Of a stretch of DNA of 17,743 bases, positions 1-7,556 are shown in pieces. The notes under the pieces were generated by a model. It did no database searches. It had not been told where the DNA came from and worked only from the letters and a program-made list of their open reading frames with translations. The first letter of the stretch is position 1; each line of letters opens with the position of its first letter. Both the position numbers and the translations under genes were made by a program. This DNA comes from CAZTDU01 sp050248795 (lineage in GTDB: Bacteria > Pseudomonadota > Gammaproteobacteria > Burkholderiales > SG8-39). Location of the stretch: NCBI GenBank assembly GCA_050248795.1, contig JBFWRS010000061.1, positions 1-17,743 on the forward strand, given 5' to 3'.

Positions 1-810
1 GCCGCGACCAGCCTGAACCTGATCCTCGGCTACGGCGGGCTGGTTTCGTTCGGCCACGCCGCGTACCTCGGCGTCGGCGGCTACGCGGTCGGCATCCTCG
101 CTTTCCACGGCGTGCACGACGGCTGGGTGCAGTGGAGCACGGCGATCGGCGCCTCGGCGCTGGTCGCCCTGGCGATCGGCGCGGTGTCCCTGAGGGCGAG
201 CGGCATCTACTTCATCATGATCACCCTCGCCTTCACGCAGATGCTGTATTACCTGGGCGTCTCGGTGGAAAAGTACGGTGGCGACGACGGCATGCGGGTG
301 AAGATGCACAGCCAGTTTTCCGGGCTCATCGACCTGTCGGACCCGGTTTCCTTCTACTACCTGACGCTCGCGCTGATGCTCGCCTGCATCTACATCGTGC
401 ACCGGCTTGCGGGTTCCCGCTTCGGCATGGTGCTGCGCGCGGCGAAGTCGAACGAGCGACGATCGCGTGCGGTCGGCTTCTCTCCCTATGCCTACCGCCT
501 CACTGCATTCACGATTGCCGGCGCGATGTGCGGCCTCGCCGGGGCGCTGTTCGCCAACCATACCGCGTACATCTCGCCCGACTTCATGCACTGGACCCGC
601 TCCGGCGAGATCATGTTCATGCTGATCCTCGGCGGCATCGCTACTTCGGCCGGGCCGCTGCTCGGCGCGCTGGCGCTGCTGGTCGTGGAGACGGTTCTGG
701 CGGGCTGGACGCAGCACTGGCAGGTGATCCTGGGTCCGCTGCTGGTGCTGTCGGTGCTCTTCTTCCGCCGTGGCCTTGCCGGCATCCTGCCTGGAGCGAA
801 GGATGACTAG
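1..810 (+). CDS. livM: HAAT-family ABC transporter permease, LivM type (5' end outside window)
   Basis: Inner-membrane permease of a branched-chain-amino-acid-type (HAAT) ABC importer. The reading frame is open from base 1, so the start codon and first membrane segments lie outside the window. The first visible residues (LNLILGYGGLVSFGHAAYLG) match the conserved N-terminal stretch of LivM. Several hydrophobic helices follow. The cytoplasmic loop that contacts the ATPase is recognisable as AAKSNERRSRAVGFSPYAYR (about bases 442-501). The TAG stop at 808-810 overlaps the next gene by 8 bases, so the two are co-translated. Family membership is clear, but the substrate is not: this family also carries amides, urea and aromatic acids. 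The matching livH and binding-protein genes are presumably upstream of the window. Confidence 0.93.
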   Translation, partial: AATSLNLILGYGGLVSFGHAAYLGVGGYAVGILAFHGVHDGWVQWSTAIGASALVALAIGAVSLRASGIYFIMITLAFTQMLYYLGVSVEKYGGDDGMRVKMHSQFSGLIDLSDPVSFYYLTLALMLACIYIVHRLAGSRFGMVLRAAKSNERRSRAVGFSPYAYRLTAFTIAGAMCGLAGALFANHTAYISPDFMHWTRSGEIMFMLILGGIATSAGPLLGALALLVVETVLAGWTQHWQVILGPLLVLSVLFFRRGLAGILPGAKDD

Positions 811-1552
811 GCCGCTGCTCGAGGTGCACGGCCTGGCGAAGAGCTTCGGCGCACTGCGTGCCACCGACGGCATCGACTTCGACGTGCGCGAAGGCGAGAC
901 GCATGCCGTGATCGGCCCGAATGGCGCCGGCAAGACCACCTTCATCAGCCAGCTATCGGGCGACCTGCGCCCGGATGCGGGGCGGATACTCTTCGCCGGC
1001 GAGGACATTACCGCCCTCGCCGCACCCGCGCGCGCGCACAAGGGGTTCGCGCGCTCGTTCCAGATCACCAGCATCTACCGGGAGTTCACCGCGCTGGACA
1101 ATGTCGCGCTCGCGGTACAGGCGCACGCGGGACACAGCTTCCGCTTCTGGCGGCCGGCGCGCGAGGAAGCCGCGCTGCGCGAGCCCGCGCGCCGCATGCT
1201 GGACGAGGTGGGCCTGGGTGCCCGCGCCGACGTCGTGGCCGCGAACCTCGCGCATGGCGAGCAGCGCCAGCTCGAGGTGGCGATGGCGCTGGCGACCCGG
1301 CCCCGGCTGCTGCTGCTGGACGAACCCGTGGCCGGCATGGGCAGCGAGGAATCCCAGCGCATGGTGCAGTTCCTCGGCACGCTGAAGGGACGGCAGTCGA
1401 TCATCCTGGTCGAGCACGACATGGACGCCGTGTTCTCGCTCGCGGACCGGATCTCGGTGCTCGTCTACGGCCGCATCGTCGCTACCGGCGCTCCGCAGGA
1501 GATCCGCGCCAACCCGGAAGTCCGGCGCGCCTACCTCGGCGAGGAGGCCTGA
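803..1552 (+). CDS. livG: HAAT-family ABC transporter ATP-binding protein, LivG type
   Basis: Cytoplasmic ATPase subunit that powers the LivM-containing importer. The 249-residue product has the family's normal length. Visible motifs are Walker A GPNGAGKTT (residues 38-46), a signature-loop variant LAHGEQRQLE (149-158), Walker B LLLLDEP (169-175) and the switch histidine in VEHD (H205). It ends with the LivG-typical tail RRAYLGEEA. I chose the ATG at 803 because GGAG (793-796) lies six bases upstream and the start overlaps the livM stop. An upstream in-frame GTG at 770 would add 11 residues unlike the family. The TGA stop shares its last base with the livF ATG. Confidence 0.95.
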   Translation: MTRPLLEVHGLAKSFGALRATDGIDFDVREGETHAVIGPNGAGKTTFISQLSGDLRPDAGRILFAGEDITALAAPARAHKGFARSFQITSIYREFTALDNVALAVQAHAGHSFRFWRPAREEAALREPARRMLDEVGLGARADVVAANLAHGEQRQLEVAMALATRPRLLLLDEPVAGMGSEESQRMVQFLGTLKGRQSIILVEHDMDAVFSLADRISVLVYGRIVATGAPQEIRANPEVRRAYLGEEA

Positions 1553-2253
1553 TGCTCAGGGTCGAGGGCCTGGAGACCGCGTACGGCGTTTCTCAGGTGC
1601 TGTTCGGCATCTCCTTCGACGTCGGCCAGGGCCAGGTGGTGACGCTGCTGGGTCGCAATGGCATGGGCAAGACCACCACCGTGCTTTCGCTGATGGGCGT
1701 GGTCCCCGCGCGCGGCGGCTCGATCAGCTTCGAGGGCAAGGCGCTGCGCGGCCTGCCCTCCTACCGCGTGGCGCAGGCAGGCCTCGGCCTGGTGCCTGAG
1801 GGCCGCCAGATATTCCCCAACCTGACGGTGCGCGAGAACCTCGTCGCCACCGCAGCCAACCGCAGCGGCGCGGCAAGGCCGTGGAACCTGGAGCGGGTGT
1901 TCGAACTGTTTCCCAACCTGGCGGCGCGGCAGGCCAACCTCGGCAACCAGCTCTCCGGCGGCGAGCAGCAGATGCTCGCCATCGGCCGCGCGCTGATGAC
2001 GAACCCCAGGTTGCTGATACTCGACGAAGCGACCGAAGGACTGGCGCCGCTGATCCGCGCCGACATCTACCGTTCGCTGGAGCGCCTGAAGCGCGAAGGC
2101 CTCTCGATACTCGTCATCGACAAGGACCTGAAGGCGCTTAGCGCGGTCGCGGACATGCACTACGTGCTCGAGAAGGGGCGCGTGGTGTGGAACGGCGACT
2201 CCGCCGCGCTGCATGCCAGCAGCGACGTGCAGCACCGCTATCTCGGCGTCTAG
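1552..2253 (+). CDS. livF: HAAT-family ABC transporter ATP-binding protein, LivF type
   Basis: Second cytoplasmic ATPase of the importer, predicted to form a heterodimer with LivG. It has 233 residues, normal for LivF. Motifs are Walker A GRNGMGKTT (34-42), the LivF hallmark LGLVPEGRQIFPNLTVRENL (78-97), signature LSGGEQQ (134-140) and Walker B LLILDEATEGLAP (154-166). One oddity is the switch region: most LivF proteins read VEQN, whereas this one reads VIDKD with a lysine (K191) at the position that is histidine in most ABC ATPases. The ATG shares one base with the livG stop (TGATG), and GGAGG at 1543-1547 serves as ribosome binding site. It is the last clear transporter gene of this operon. 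Confidence 0.95.
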   Translation: MLRVEGLETAYGVSQVLFGISFDVGQGQVVTLLGRNGMGKTTTVLSLMGVVPARGGSISFEGKALRGLPSYRVAQAGLGLVPEGRQIFPNLTVRENLVATAANRSGAARPWNLERVFELFPNLAARQANLGNQLSGGEQQMLAIGRALMTNPRLLILDEATEGLAPLIRADIYRSLERLKREGLSILVIDKDLKALSAVADMHYVLEKGRVVWNGDSAALHASSDVQHRYLGV

Positions 2254-2262
2254 GCCACCGCC

Positions 2263-2269
2263 GGAAGGA
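2263..2269 (+). promoter_or_regulatory. Ribosome binding site that supports a CTG start at 2275
   Basis: The purine-rich GGAAGGA lies five bases before an in-frame CTG. No ATG, GTG or TTG occurs in this frame between the livF stop (2251-2253) and the GTG at 2551, which lies after the first catalytic motif. The site therefore decides the start of the acyltransferase gene. Confidence 0.6.
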
Positions 2270-2274
2270 CAGCG

Positions 2275-2835
2275 CTGAAACCCGTCAGCTCCTATGCCGC
2301 GGCATTCGGCCGCTTCGCCCTGCGCGCGTCCGGCTGGCGGATCGAAGGCCGCCTGCCCGAGGCGCGCAAGTACGTCCTCATCGTCGCCCCGCACACGTCG
2401 AACTGGGACTTTCCGGTCGGCCTCGCCGCAAAGTTCGCGCTTCGCCTCGAATGCCATTTCATCGCCAAGGATTCGCTGTTCTGGTGGCCCCTCGGCGCGT
2501 TCCTGCGCTTCGTCGGCGGGCTGCCGGTTGACCGCTCGGCAGCCGGGGACGTGGTCGGCGACGCGGCGCGCGCGTTCGCGGCAGCAGAGCGCTTCGTGCT
2601 GGTGATCACACCCGAGGGAACGCGCTCGCCGGTACCGGCATGGAAATCAGGTTTTCACCGCATCGCCCGCGCGGCAGGCGTGCCGATACTCCTCGTCACC
2701 TTCGACTACAGCCGCAAGGTCATCCGCCTGGGACCGCAGTTCGCCGCCGGCGAGGACTACGAGCGCGACCTCGCGGAGATACGCTCGCACATCGCGCCGC
2801 CGATGGCGCGGCATCCGCGCAACTACACGCCTTGA
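2275..2835 (+). CDS. 1-acyl-glycerol-3-phosphate acyltransferase (PlsC-like), probable CTG start
   Basis: Small membrane-associated acyltransferase of the PlsC/AGPAT family, which transfers an acyl chain to a lysophospholipid or similar acceptor. Taken from the CTG at 2275, the 186-residue protein has the catalytic HX4D box as APHTSNWDF (H40, D45). It also has GGLPVDR (81-87, likely glycerophosphate binding, R87) and the EGTRS box (E114-S118). This length fits the compact proteobacterial subfamily. A start at the first standard codon, GTG 2551, would remove the HX4D box and inactivate the enzyme, so CTG initiation is the best reading. It follows livF by 21 bases on the same strand and is probably co-transcribed, with no evident functional link to transport. 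The exact acceptor lipid is unknown. Confidence 0.85.
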   Translation: MKPVSSYAAAFGRFALRASGWRIEGRLPEARKYVLIVAPHTSNWDFPVGLAAKFALRLECHFIAKDSLFWWPLGAFLRFVGGLPVDRSAAGDVVGDAARAFAAAERFVLVITPEGTRSPVPAWKSGFHRIARAAGVPILLVTFDYSRKVIRLGPQFAAGEDYERDLAEIRSHIAPPMARHPRNYTP

Positions 2836-2839
2836 GCAC

Positions 2840-2859
2840 GGCCTGCCTCAGTGCAGGCC
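2840..2859. repeat. Inverted repeat between convergent gene ends
   Basis: The arms GGCCTGC (2840-2846) and GCAGGCC (2853-2859) are perfectly complementary, with a six-base loop. The repeat spans the 12-bp gap between the acyltransferase stop and the stop of the convergent GGDEF-EAL gene. It could help end transcription from both sides. There is no T-tract on either strand, so it is not a classical intrinsic terminator. Confidence 0.35.
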
Positions 2860-5800
2860 CTCGCGATACGACGCGTCGTCCGCCCGCGCGAGCCGTCCGG
2901 TCCGCCCCAGCACGTCGCGCACGTAGCGCAGTACGTCCGGATCGGTGATGAAGCCGGCCGAGCTGGTGGCGGCGAGAATCGCCGCAGGGTCCTGCGCGCG
3001 CGCGATCGCGAATCCCTGCACGTAGTCGATGCCCACGCCGGCGAGCGACTCCACCGTGGCGCGGTCCTCCGCCCACTCGGCGATGGACTTCATGCCGAGG
3101 TTGCGCGCCAGTTCGGCGATCGCCTCGACGATGGACAGGTTCGCCGGATGCGCGTTGACGTTGAGGATGAAACTGCCGTCGATCTTCAGCGCATCCGCGG
3201 GAAGCTCCTTGAGGTAGGAGAAGGACGTGTAGCCGGCGCCGAAGTCGTCCAGCGCCACCTTGGCACCGTAGCCGCGCACGCGATCGATGAACCTGCGCGT
3301 ATTGGCAAGGTCGTGCAGCGCGACGCCCTCGGTGACCTCGATGCACAGGCGCTCGGTGGCATGCGGACTGCCGGCGAGCATGCTGAAGGCGTCCTGGATG
3401 AAGCGCTCGTCGTTCAGCGACGCGCCCGAGAGGTTCATGGTGACGAACCGGGTCGCCGCCAGCGCGCGGTGGTTCTGCTCCAGCCAGGCGAGCGTGTTAG
3501 ACAGCACCCAGCGGTCGAGTACAGCGGCGCGGCCATTGCTCTCGGCAGCGGCCACGATCACGCCGCCCGGCGTCACCGAAGCGTCGGGCTCGCGCATGCG
3601 AATCAGCACTTCGAAGTTGAGCGACTCGAACGGCGCCGTGAGCGACATGATCGGCTGCATCACCAGGAACAGTCCCTCCGGCACGCCACCGGTACCCAGG
3701 CGCTCGACCAGGCGCATTTCCTGCGCGCGGTCCGCGAACACGCTGGCCTGCCTGTCGTAGACCACCAGGCCATCGCCCACGCCCGCCTTGGCGGCGCGGC
3801 AGGCGCGGTCGGCGACCGCGATCGCGTCCTTCACCGGCAGCTTGCCGGCGACCTCGACCAGCCCTATCGACGCCTTTACCTGGAACGCCTTGTCGCCGGT
3901 CTGGAACGGCGCCGCGCCGATCGCATCGACGATGGCGCGGCAGATCGCCGACGCGGCGGCGATCGGCGAGCCGCGGAACACGATGACGAATTCGTCGCCG
4001 CCGATGCGCCCCAGCGCGCAGCCGTCGGAGAGCAGCCGCTCGGCGCGCCGGCACACCTGGCGCAGCACGTCATCGCCGGCGAGGTGGCCGAACAGGTCGT
4101 TGATGAGCTTGAATCGGTCCAGGTCCAGGTAGGCAACCGCGAGCGGCCGCCCTTCCGCGGCATGCACGGTGGCCTCCTCGATCGCCTTCTCGATGCCGCG
4201 CCGGTTGAGCACGCCGGTCAGGGGATCGTTCTCGACCAGGAAGCGCAGTTGCTCGGTAGCCTGCTGACGCTCGGTGATGTCCTGCAGCGAGCCGTCTATC
4301 TTGTCGCCGGTGAGCACCGCCTCGACGTGGAACCACTTCGGCGGCTCCTCCGCCTGGCAGTTGCCGCGTATCTCGAGCACGCCCTCGCCGTGCTCGGCCA
4401 GCACCTCCTGCAGTCTCTCCCACGAACCCGCCTCGAAATGCTCGCGCCAGTAGCGGCGCGGACCCGCGACAGGGTCTTCGCCAAGCATGGCGGCAAGCGC
4501 CGGGTTGACGCGATCGAAACAGCCGTCCGGCGCGAGCGTGAAGAGACCGATCGGAATCGCCTCGTAAGTGCTCTTGAGTTCGGCTTGCGCCTGCATGCGC
4601 TCGACGCGCTCCTGGCGCATCTGCTCGGCGATGGCGAGCGCCGCCATCAGGCAGGACGATAGCGCCGCGGTCACGCTGTTGATCGCGCCGATCAGGTCCT
4701 TGACGCCCAGCGCCGCCGCAATCACCTCGGAGAATCCGGCAAAGACGACGATCGCCAGCGAGCCGCCGTACCACATCGCCACGCGGGAGCGCGTCACCAG
4801 CAGGATGCGCGCAAGGTAGAACACGATGACGCTGGCGCCGACGCCTACCGCGACCCACAGCACCTGCACGAAGCCCGAAAACGGCAGCACCGCCGCAGCC
4901 ACGAGGATGGCGACGCAGGACCACTGCGCAACGCCCAGAGGCCAGCCGGCGCGCACGCGCAGCAGGTCTTCGCGAAACAGGCGCGCGAACAGCGCGTAGG
5001 TGACCACGAAGTAGAACGCGATGGTCAGCTTGCGCACCGGCAGCAGCCAGTCCGGCGGGATCGCCCGGCCCATCCATTGCGTATCCCAGCCGGCGGAGAG
5101 CGCACCCAGGCGCAGGCTGGCGAGCAGCCAGGCGGCGAACAGTACGTACAGCCACTCCCGGTTGATGATTGCCGTGACCAGCACGAACACCGACAGCACG
5201 ACCAGGCCGCCTTCGAGCAGGCCTGCGTTGTGCTGGAACTCGCGCGCAGACGCCGCCAGCCCGTTTCCGGACCACTGCAGCACGCTGATGCGCGCCGGCC
5301 CCGCGAACAGCCCGCGGCACAGCACCTCGACCGGGGCATCCAGGTAGCCCAGGTCGATCGCGAAGCCGGCCTTGATCGCGCGCATCTGGCCATCGGCGGC
5401 GCCACGGTCGGCACTCCCCAGCGGCCGCAGCGTCGCGGACTCCCAGCACTCGACCCGGAGCGCATGCCGCGATGCGAGCTCGGCCTGCACCCTGCGGCCG
5501 GATTCGGCAGTGAATGCAAACCAGAACGGCGCCTCGGACAGCCGCGTGTCGTGGTGCATCACCGGCCGCGCGTCGCGCAGGCGCTCTGCCGCCTGCGCCG
5601 CGCCCAGCGCGGCGCTGTCGTCCCGCAGCACCTTGAGCGCCAGCACTTGATCCTGCCCGGCCTCGAGCTGCCTGTCCCAGGCGAACACCGCCACCAGCGT
5701 AAGCAGCCCCGTGGCGAGCGGCACGCCGTATACCGACAGCGCATAGATGAGCGCATCCAGCGCCGGGCGCAGGCCGCGGCGGCGGATGCGCTCCGCCGCG

Positions 5801-5877
5801 AGCGCCACGCCCTCAGCTTGCGGTTTGCTAGGCAGCGAGCGCGGCCTCCAGCGGCGCGCAGCGTGCCACGAGTTCAT
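2848..5877 (-). CDS. Membrane sensor PAS-GGDEF-EAL protein (c-di-GMP turnover)
   Basis: Large (1009-residue) c-di-GMP enzyme. A first hydrophobic helix (about 43-66) is followed by a roughly 150-residue extracytoplasmic part. About seven membrane helices (218-417) come next, a layout like 7TMR-DISM sensor proteins. A PAS-like domain (about 433-535), GGDEF domain (about 548-708) and EAL domain (about 725-970) follow. The cyclase motif is intact (GGDEF 626-630) but there is no RxxD inhibitory site before it. The phosphodiesterase signature is EVL (756-758) rather than EAL. Other usual catalytic residues appear present: N815, E847, D877-D878, K898, E934 and Q954. It may therefore be bifunctional or mainly a phosphodiesterase. 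The ATG at 5877 lies inside the upstream gene and has no clear ribosome binding site. GTG at 5807 is an alternative start. Confidence 0.9.
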   Translation of the reverse strand: MNSWHAARRWRPRSLPSKPQAEGVALAAERIRRRGLRPALDALIYALSVYGVPLATGLLTLVAVFAWDRQLEAGQDQVLALKVLRDDSAALGAAQAAERLRDARPVMHHDTRLSEAPFWFAFTAESGRRVQAELASRHALRVECWESATLRPLGSADRGAADGQMRAIKAGFAIDLGYLDAPVEVLCRGLFAGPARISVLQWSGNGLAASAREFQHNAGLLEGGLVVLSVFVLVTAIINREWLYVLFAAWLLASLRLGALSAGWDTQWMGRAIPPDWLLPVRKLTIAFYFVVTYALFARLFREDLLRVRAGWPLGVAQWSCVAILVAAAVLPFSGFVQVLWVAVGVGASVIVFYLARILLVTRSRVAMWYGGSLAIVVFAGFSEVIAAALGVKDLIGAINSVTAALSSCLMAALAIAEQMRQERVERMQAQAELKSTYEAIPIGLFTLAPDGCFDRVNPALAAMLGEDPVAGPRRYWREHFEAGSWERLQEVLAEHGEGVLEIRGNCQAEEPPKWFHVEAVLTGDKIDGSLQDITERQQATEQLRFLVENDPLTGVLNRRGIEKAIEEATVHAAEGRPLAVAYLDLDRFKLINDLFGHLAGDDVLRQVCRRAERLLSDGCALGRIGGDEFVIVFRGSPIAAASAICRAIVDAIGAAPFQTGDKAFQVKASIGLVEVAGKLPVKDAIAVADRACRAAKAGVGDGLVVYDRQASVFADRAQEMRLVERLGTGGVPEGLFLVMQPIMSLTAPFESLNFEVLIRMREPDASVTPGGVIVAAAESNGRAAVLDRWVLSNTLAWLEQNHRALAATRFVTMNLSGASLNDERFIQDAFSMLAGSPHATERLCIEVTEGVALHDLANTRRFIDRVRGYGAKVALDDFGAGYTSFSYLKELPADALKIDGSFILNVNAHPANLSIVEAIAELARNLGMKSIAEWAEDRATVESLAGVGIDYVQGFAIARAQDPAAILAATSSAGFITDPDVLRYVRDVLGRTGRLARADDASYREGLH

Positions 5878-6589
5878 AGACCGGCGCCGCGTCGCCTATG
5901 TCGATGTCCGGATGCAGGGTGTTCACGAACAGGTGGTACATCGGGTGGCGCGCCGCGCGCCAGCGCGCATCCGCGGTGTCGAGTTCCAGCGCCAGGATGC
6001 GATGGGGCAGGTTACCCGCGTGCTTCAGCGGCACGTAGCCCAGCTCCGGGAACAGGTCCCTGAACAGCAGCGCTTCGTACATGCGATCCAGCGGCGCACG
6101 CGCACCGATCACCATCCAGTCGATGTCGTTGCGGATGCAGTACAGGTAGAACGCCTTGAACAGCATCGTCTTCACCACGCGGCCGATGCGCGCCTCGGAT
6201 ACCGCGAGCCGGGTGGCTTCCGCGAGGCTGCTCTCCGCGAGCCAGCCGGGCAGGTCCACCGAGCCTTCCAGCGTCAGCGCCCGATACCGGTTGGTCTGGA
6301 TGCGAAGGGTGCCCAGGGGCTCGCCGTCCAGCTTGGATTCCGCCAGCAGCACCACGCAGCCGCGCTCGGTATCGCCCGGCTCAGGCGTCCTGAGCTGCTC
6401 GCCCAGCGCCGGCACGTGCCTCCCGTAGGCACGGTGCCGGATGTTCACCGCCTTGCGCAACTGTGCTTCGTTCATCACCGTGCGTACCGTGAACGGCAGG
6501 CGTTCCTCTGCAACTGCGGCGTGGGCCGCCAGGCCGGTCGTCATGCGGGTTACCGCCTCTGCGTGGTCCATCGTCAAGCGCGCATCCAT
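5828..6589 (-). CDS. GNAT-fold N-acyl amino acid synthase (FeeM)-like acyltransferase
   Basis: 253-residue protein resembling the FeeM/autoinducer-synthase branch of the GNAT fold. Characterised FeeM enzymes join a long acyl chain from acyl-ACP to an amino acid such as tyrosine. The visible family-like features are the N-terminal stretch EAQLRKAVNIRHRAYGRHVP (41-60), a central strand PLGTLRIQTN (91-100) and the acidic-arginine motif LAEATRLAVSEARIGR (122-137). A basic helix after it includes MLFKAFYLYCIRNDIDW (142-158). No signal peptide is evident. I chose the ATG at 6589 because AAGGGGGG (6604-6597) lies seven bases upstream; the longer frame from 6700 runs through a promoter-like region. 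Its last 50 bases overlap the GGDEF-EAL start. The product and acceptor are not determined, and assignment rests on pattern recognition only. Confidence 0.65.
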   Translation of the reverse strand: MDARLTMDHAEAVTRMTTGLAAHAAVAEERLPFTVRTVMNEAQLRKAVNIRHRAYGRHVPALGEQLRTPEPGDTERGCVVLLAESKLDGEPLGTLRIQTNRYRALTLEGSVDLPGWLAESSLAEATRLAVSEARIGRVVKTMLFKAFYLYCIRNDIDWMVIGARAPLDRMYEALLFRDLFPELGYVPLKHAGNLPHRILALELDTADARWRAARHPMYHLFVNTLHPDIDIGDAAPVYELVARCAPLEAALAA

Positions 6590-6596
6590 GATCAAG

Positions 6597-6637
6597 CCCC
6601 CCTTGAGATGCAGGCCCCCCCGCCGCGGGATCGCGGC
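6597..6637 (-). other. G-rich structured leader of the FeeM-like gene
   Basis: Read on the minus strand, the leader holds a hairpin GCCGCG-ATCC-CGCGGC (6637-6622). A run of seven G (6621-6615) follows, and then a run of six G forming the ribosome binding site (6602-6597). This may affect translation, but no known riboswitch class is recognised. Confidence 0.3.
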
Positions 6638-6670
6638 TCCGGTCGCGTGTGTCAGGAGCCCACGCTGGCA

Positions 6671-6700
6671 ATGTAATTGGGAAATGCAAAAGAATGTCAA
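6671..6700 (-). promoter_or_regulatory. Possible sigma-70 promoter for the FeeM-like / GGDEF-EAL genes
   Basis: On the minus strand a perfect -35 box TTGACA (6700-6695) is followed after 18 bases by a weak -10 box TTACAT (6676-6671). It lies in an AT-richer pocket of an otherwise GC-rich window, about 80 bases before the ATG at 6589. The rest of the 6590-6806 gap shows nothing else clear. Confidence 0.4.
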
Positions 6701-6806
6701 TGAATCTGCAAAAACCCCTGACTCAACGGGAAGTTAGCGTTGGTTTTTCGCGATTTACCTCAATGTCCTGCAAGCGCTTCCGCGGCCAGCGGAAAGCCGC
6801 GTCGCA

Positions 6807-7556
6807 TCAAGCCACTAGGGCGGGCAGCGTGGCGCTGATCGAGCCCCGCAGCACGGCGTCGGCCAGCGCATCCATCGGCGTCGGTTCGGCGTTGAGGATG
6901 ACCACCCTCGCACCCGCATCCTTCGCCAGTGGCACCGCCCCTGCGACCGGGAACACCTGCAGCGTCGTCCCCACGGCGATGAATACCTCCGCCTGCGTCG
7001 CCGCCCGCATCGCCCGCTCGATCACTTCGGGCACCAGCGCCTGGCCGAACGAGATCGTGTCGCTCTTGAGTATGCCGCCGCAGTCGCGGCACGCCGGGTC
7101 ATCCTCACCCGCACGCACGCGCGCGAGCACGCGTTCCATGTCGCCCTTCATGCCGCAGCCCCAGCACATGAACCTGCGCATGCTGCCGTGGACTTCGATC
7201 ACCTTGTCCGGCGAGTTGCCCGCGATCTGGTGCAGTTCGTCGATGTTCTGCGTCACCAGCGCGTGCAGCTTGCCCCGGCGCTCCAGCGCCACCAGCGCCA
7301 GGTGCCCCGCGTTCGGCTGCGCCTGCCACGCGGGGGATGCAAGGCGGCTGCGCCACGCCGCCTTGCGCACCTGCGGTTCCGCCAGGTAGTTCTGGATCGT
7401 CGACAGCTTCTCCGCGGCCGGGTTCTTGGTCCACACGCCCTGCGGGCCGCGGAAATCAGGAATCCCGGAATCGGTCGATATGCCCGCCCCGGTAAGCACG
7501 ACGACGCGATCGGCCGCATCGATCCAGCCGCGCACGCGCGTGATGTCCGCGGTCAT
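6807..7556 (-). CDS. Sir2-family NAD-dependent protein deacylase
   Basis: Cytoplasmic sirtuin that removes acyl groups from lysine side chains using NAD+, giving nicotinamide and O-acyl-ADP-ribose. The 249 residues cover the whole catalytic core. They include the NAD-binding GAGIS (23-27), the FRGPQGVW motif (35-42), TQNID (102-106) and the catalytic histidine H123 in EVHG. The zinc cysteines are C131/C134 and C156/C159, and GTTLQVFPVA is at 196-205. The FRGPxGVWT segment recalls the SIRT6/7-like class, and I see no AxxYxxR desuccinylase signature. The ATG overlaps the stop of the upstream monooxygenase gene (ATGA, 7556-7553), implying coupled translation. In other bacteria sirtuins reactivate acetylated acyl-CoA synthetases, which would fit aromatic catabolism here; that link is inferred. 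Confidence 0.95.
   Translation of the reverse strand: MTADITRVRGWIDAADRVVVLTGAGISTDSGIPDFRGPQGVWTKNPAAEKLSTIQNYLAEPQVRKAAWRSRLASPAWQAQPNAGHLALVALERRGKLHALVTQNIDELHQIAGNSPDKVIEVHGSMRRFMCWGCGMKGDMERVLARVRAGEDDPACRDCGGILKSDTISFGQALVPEVIERAMRAATQAEVFIAVGTTLQVFPVAGAVPLAKDAGARVVILNAEPTPMDALADAVLRGSISATLPALVA

Noticed and set aside
2851..4662. A 603-codon open frame on the plus strand opposite the GGDEF-EAL gene
   Set aside because: It is a GC-rich antisense shadow, with arginine, histidine and alanine repeats, no recognisable domain and no ribosome binding site.
4070..5449. A 459-codon minus-strand frame inside the GGDEF-EAL gene
   Set aside because: It lies on the same strand but in another frame of a well-supported gene and has no family motifs.
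5077..6063. A 328-codon plus-strand frame crossing the GGDEF-EAL and FeeM-like genes
   Set aside because: Low-complexity antisense translation without domain features.
6724..6748. CAACG/CGTTG hairpin followed by five T on the plus strand, terminator-like
   Set aside because: The stem is only five pairs with a nine-base loop, and no plus-strand gene lies upstream to be terminated.
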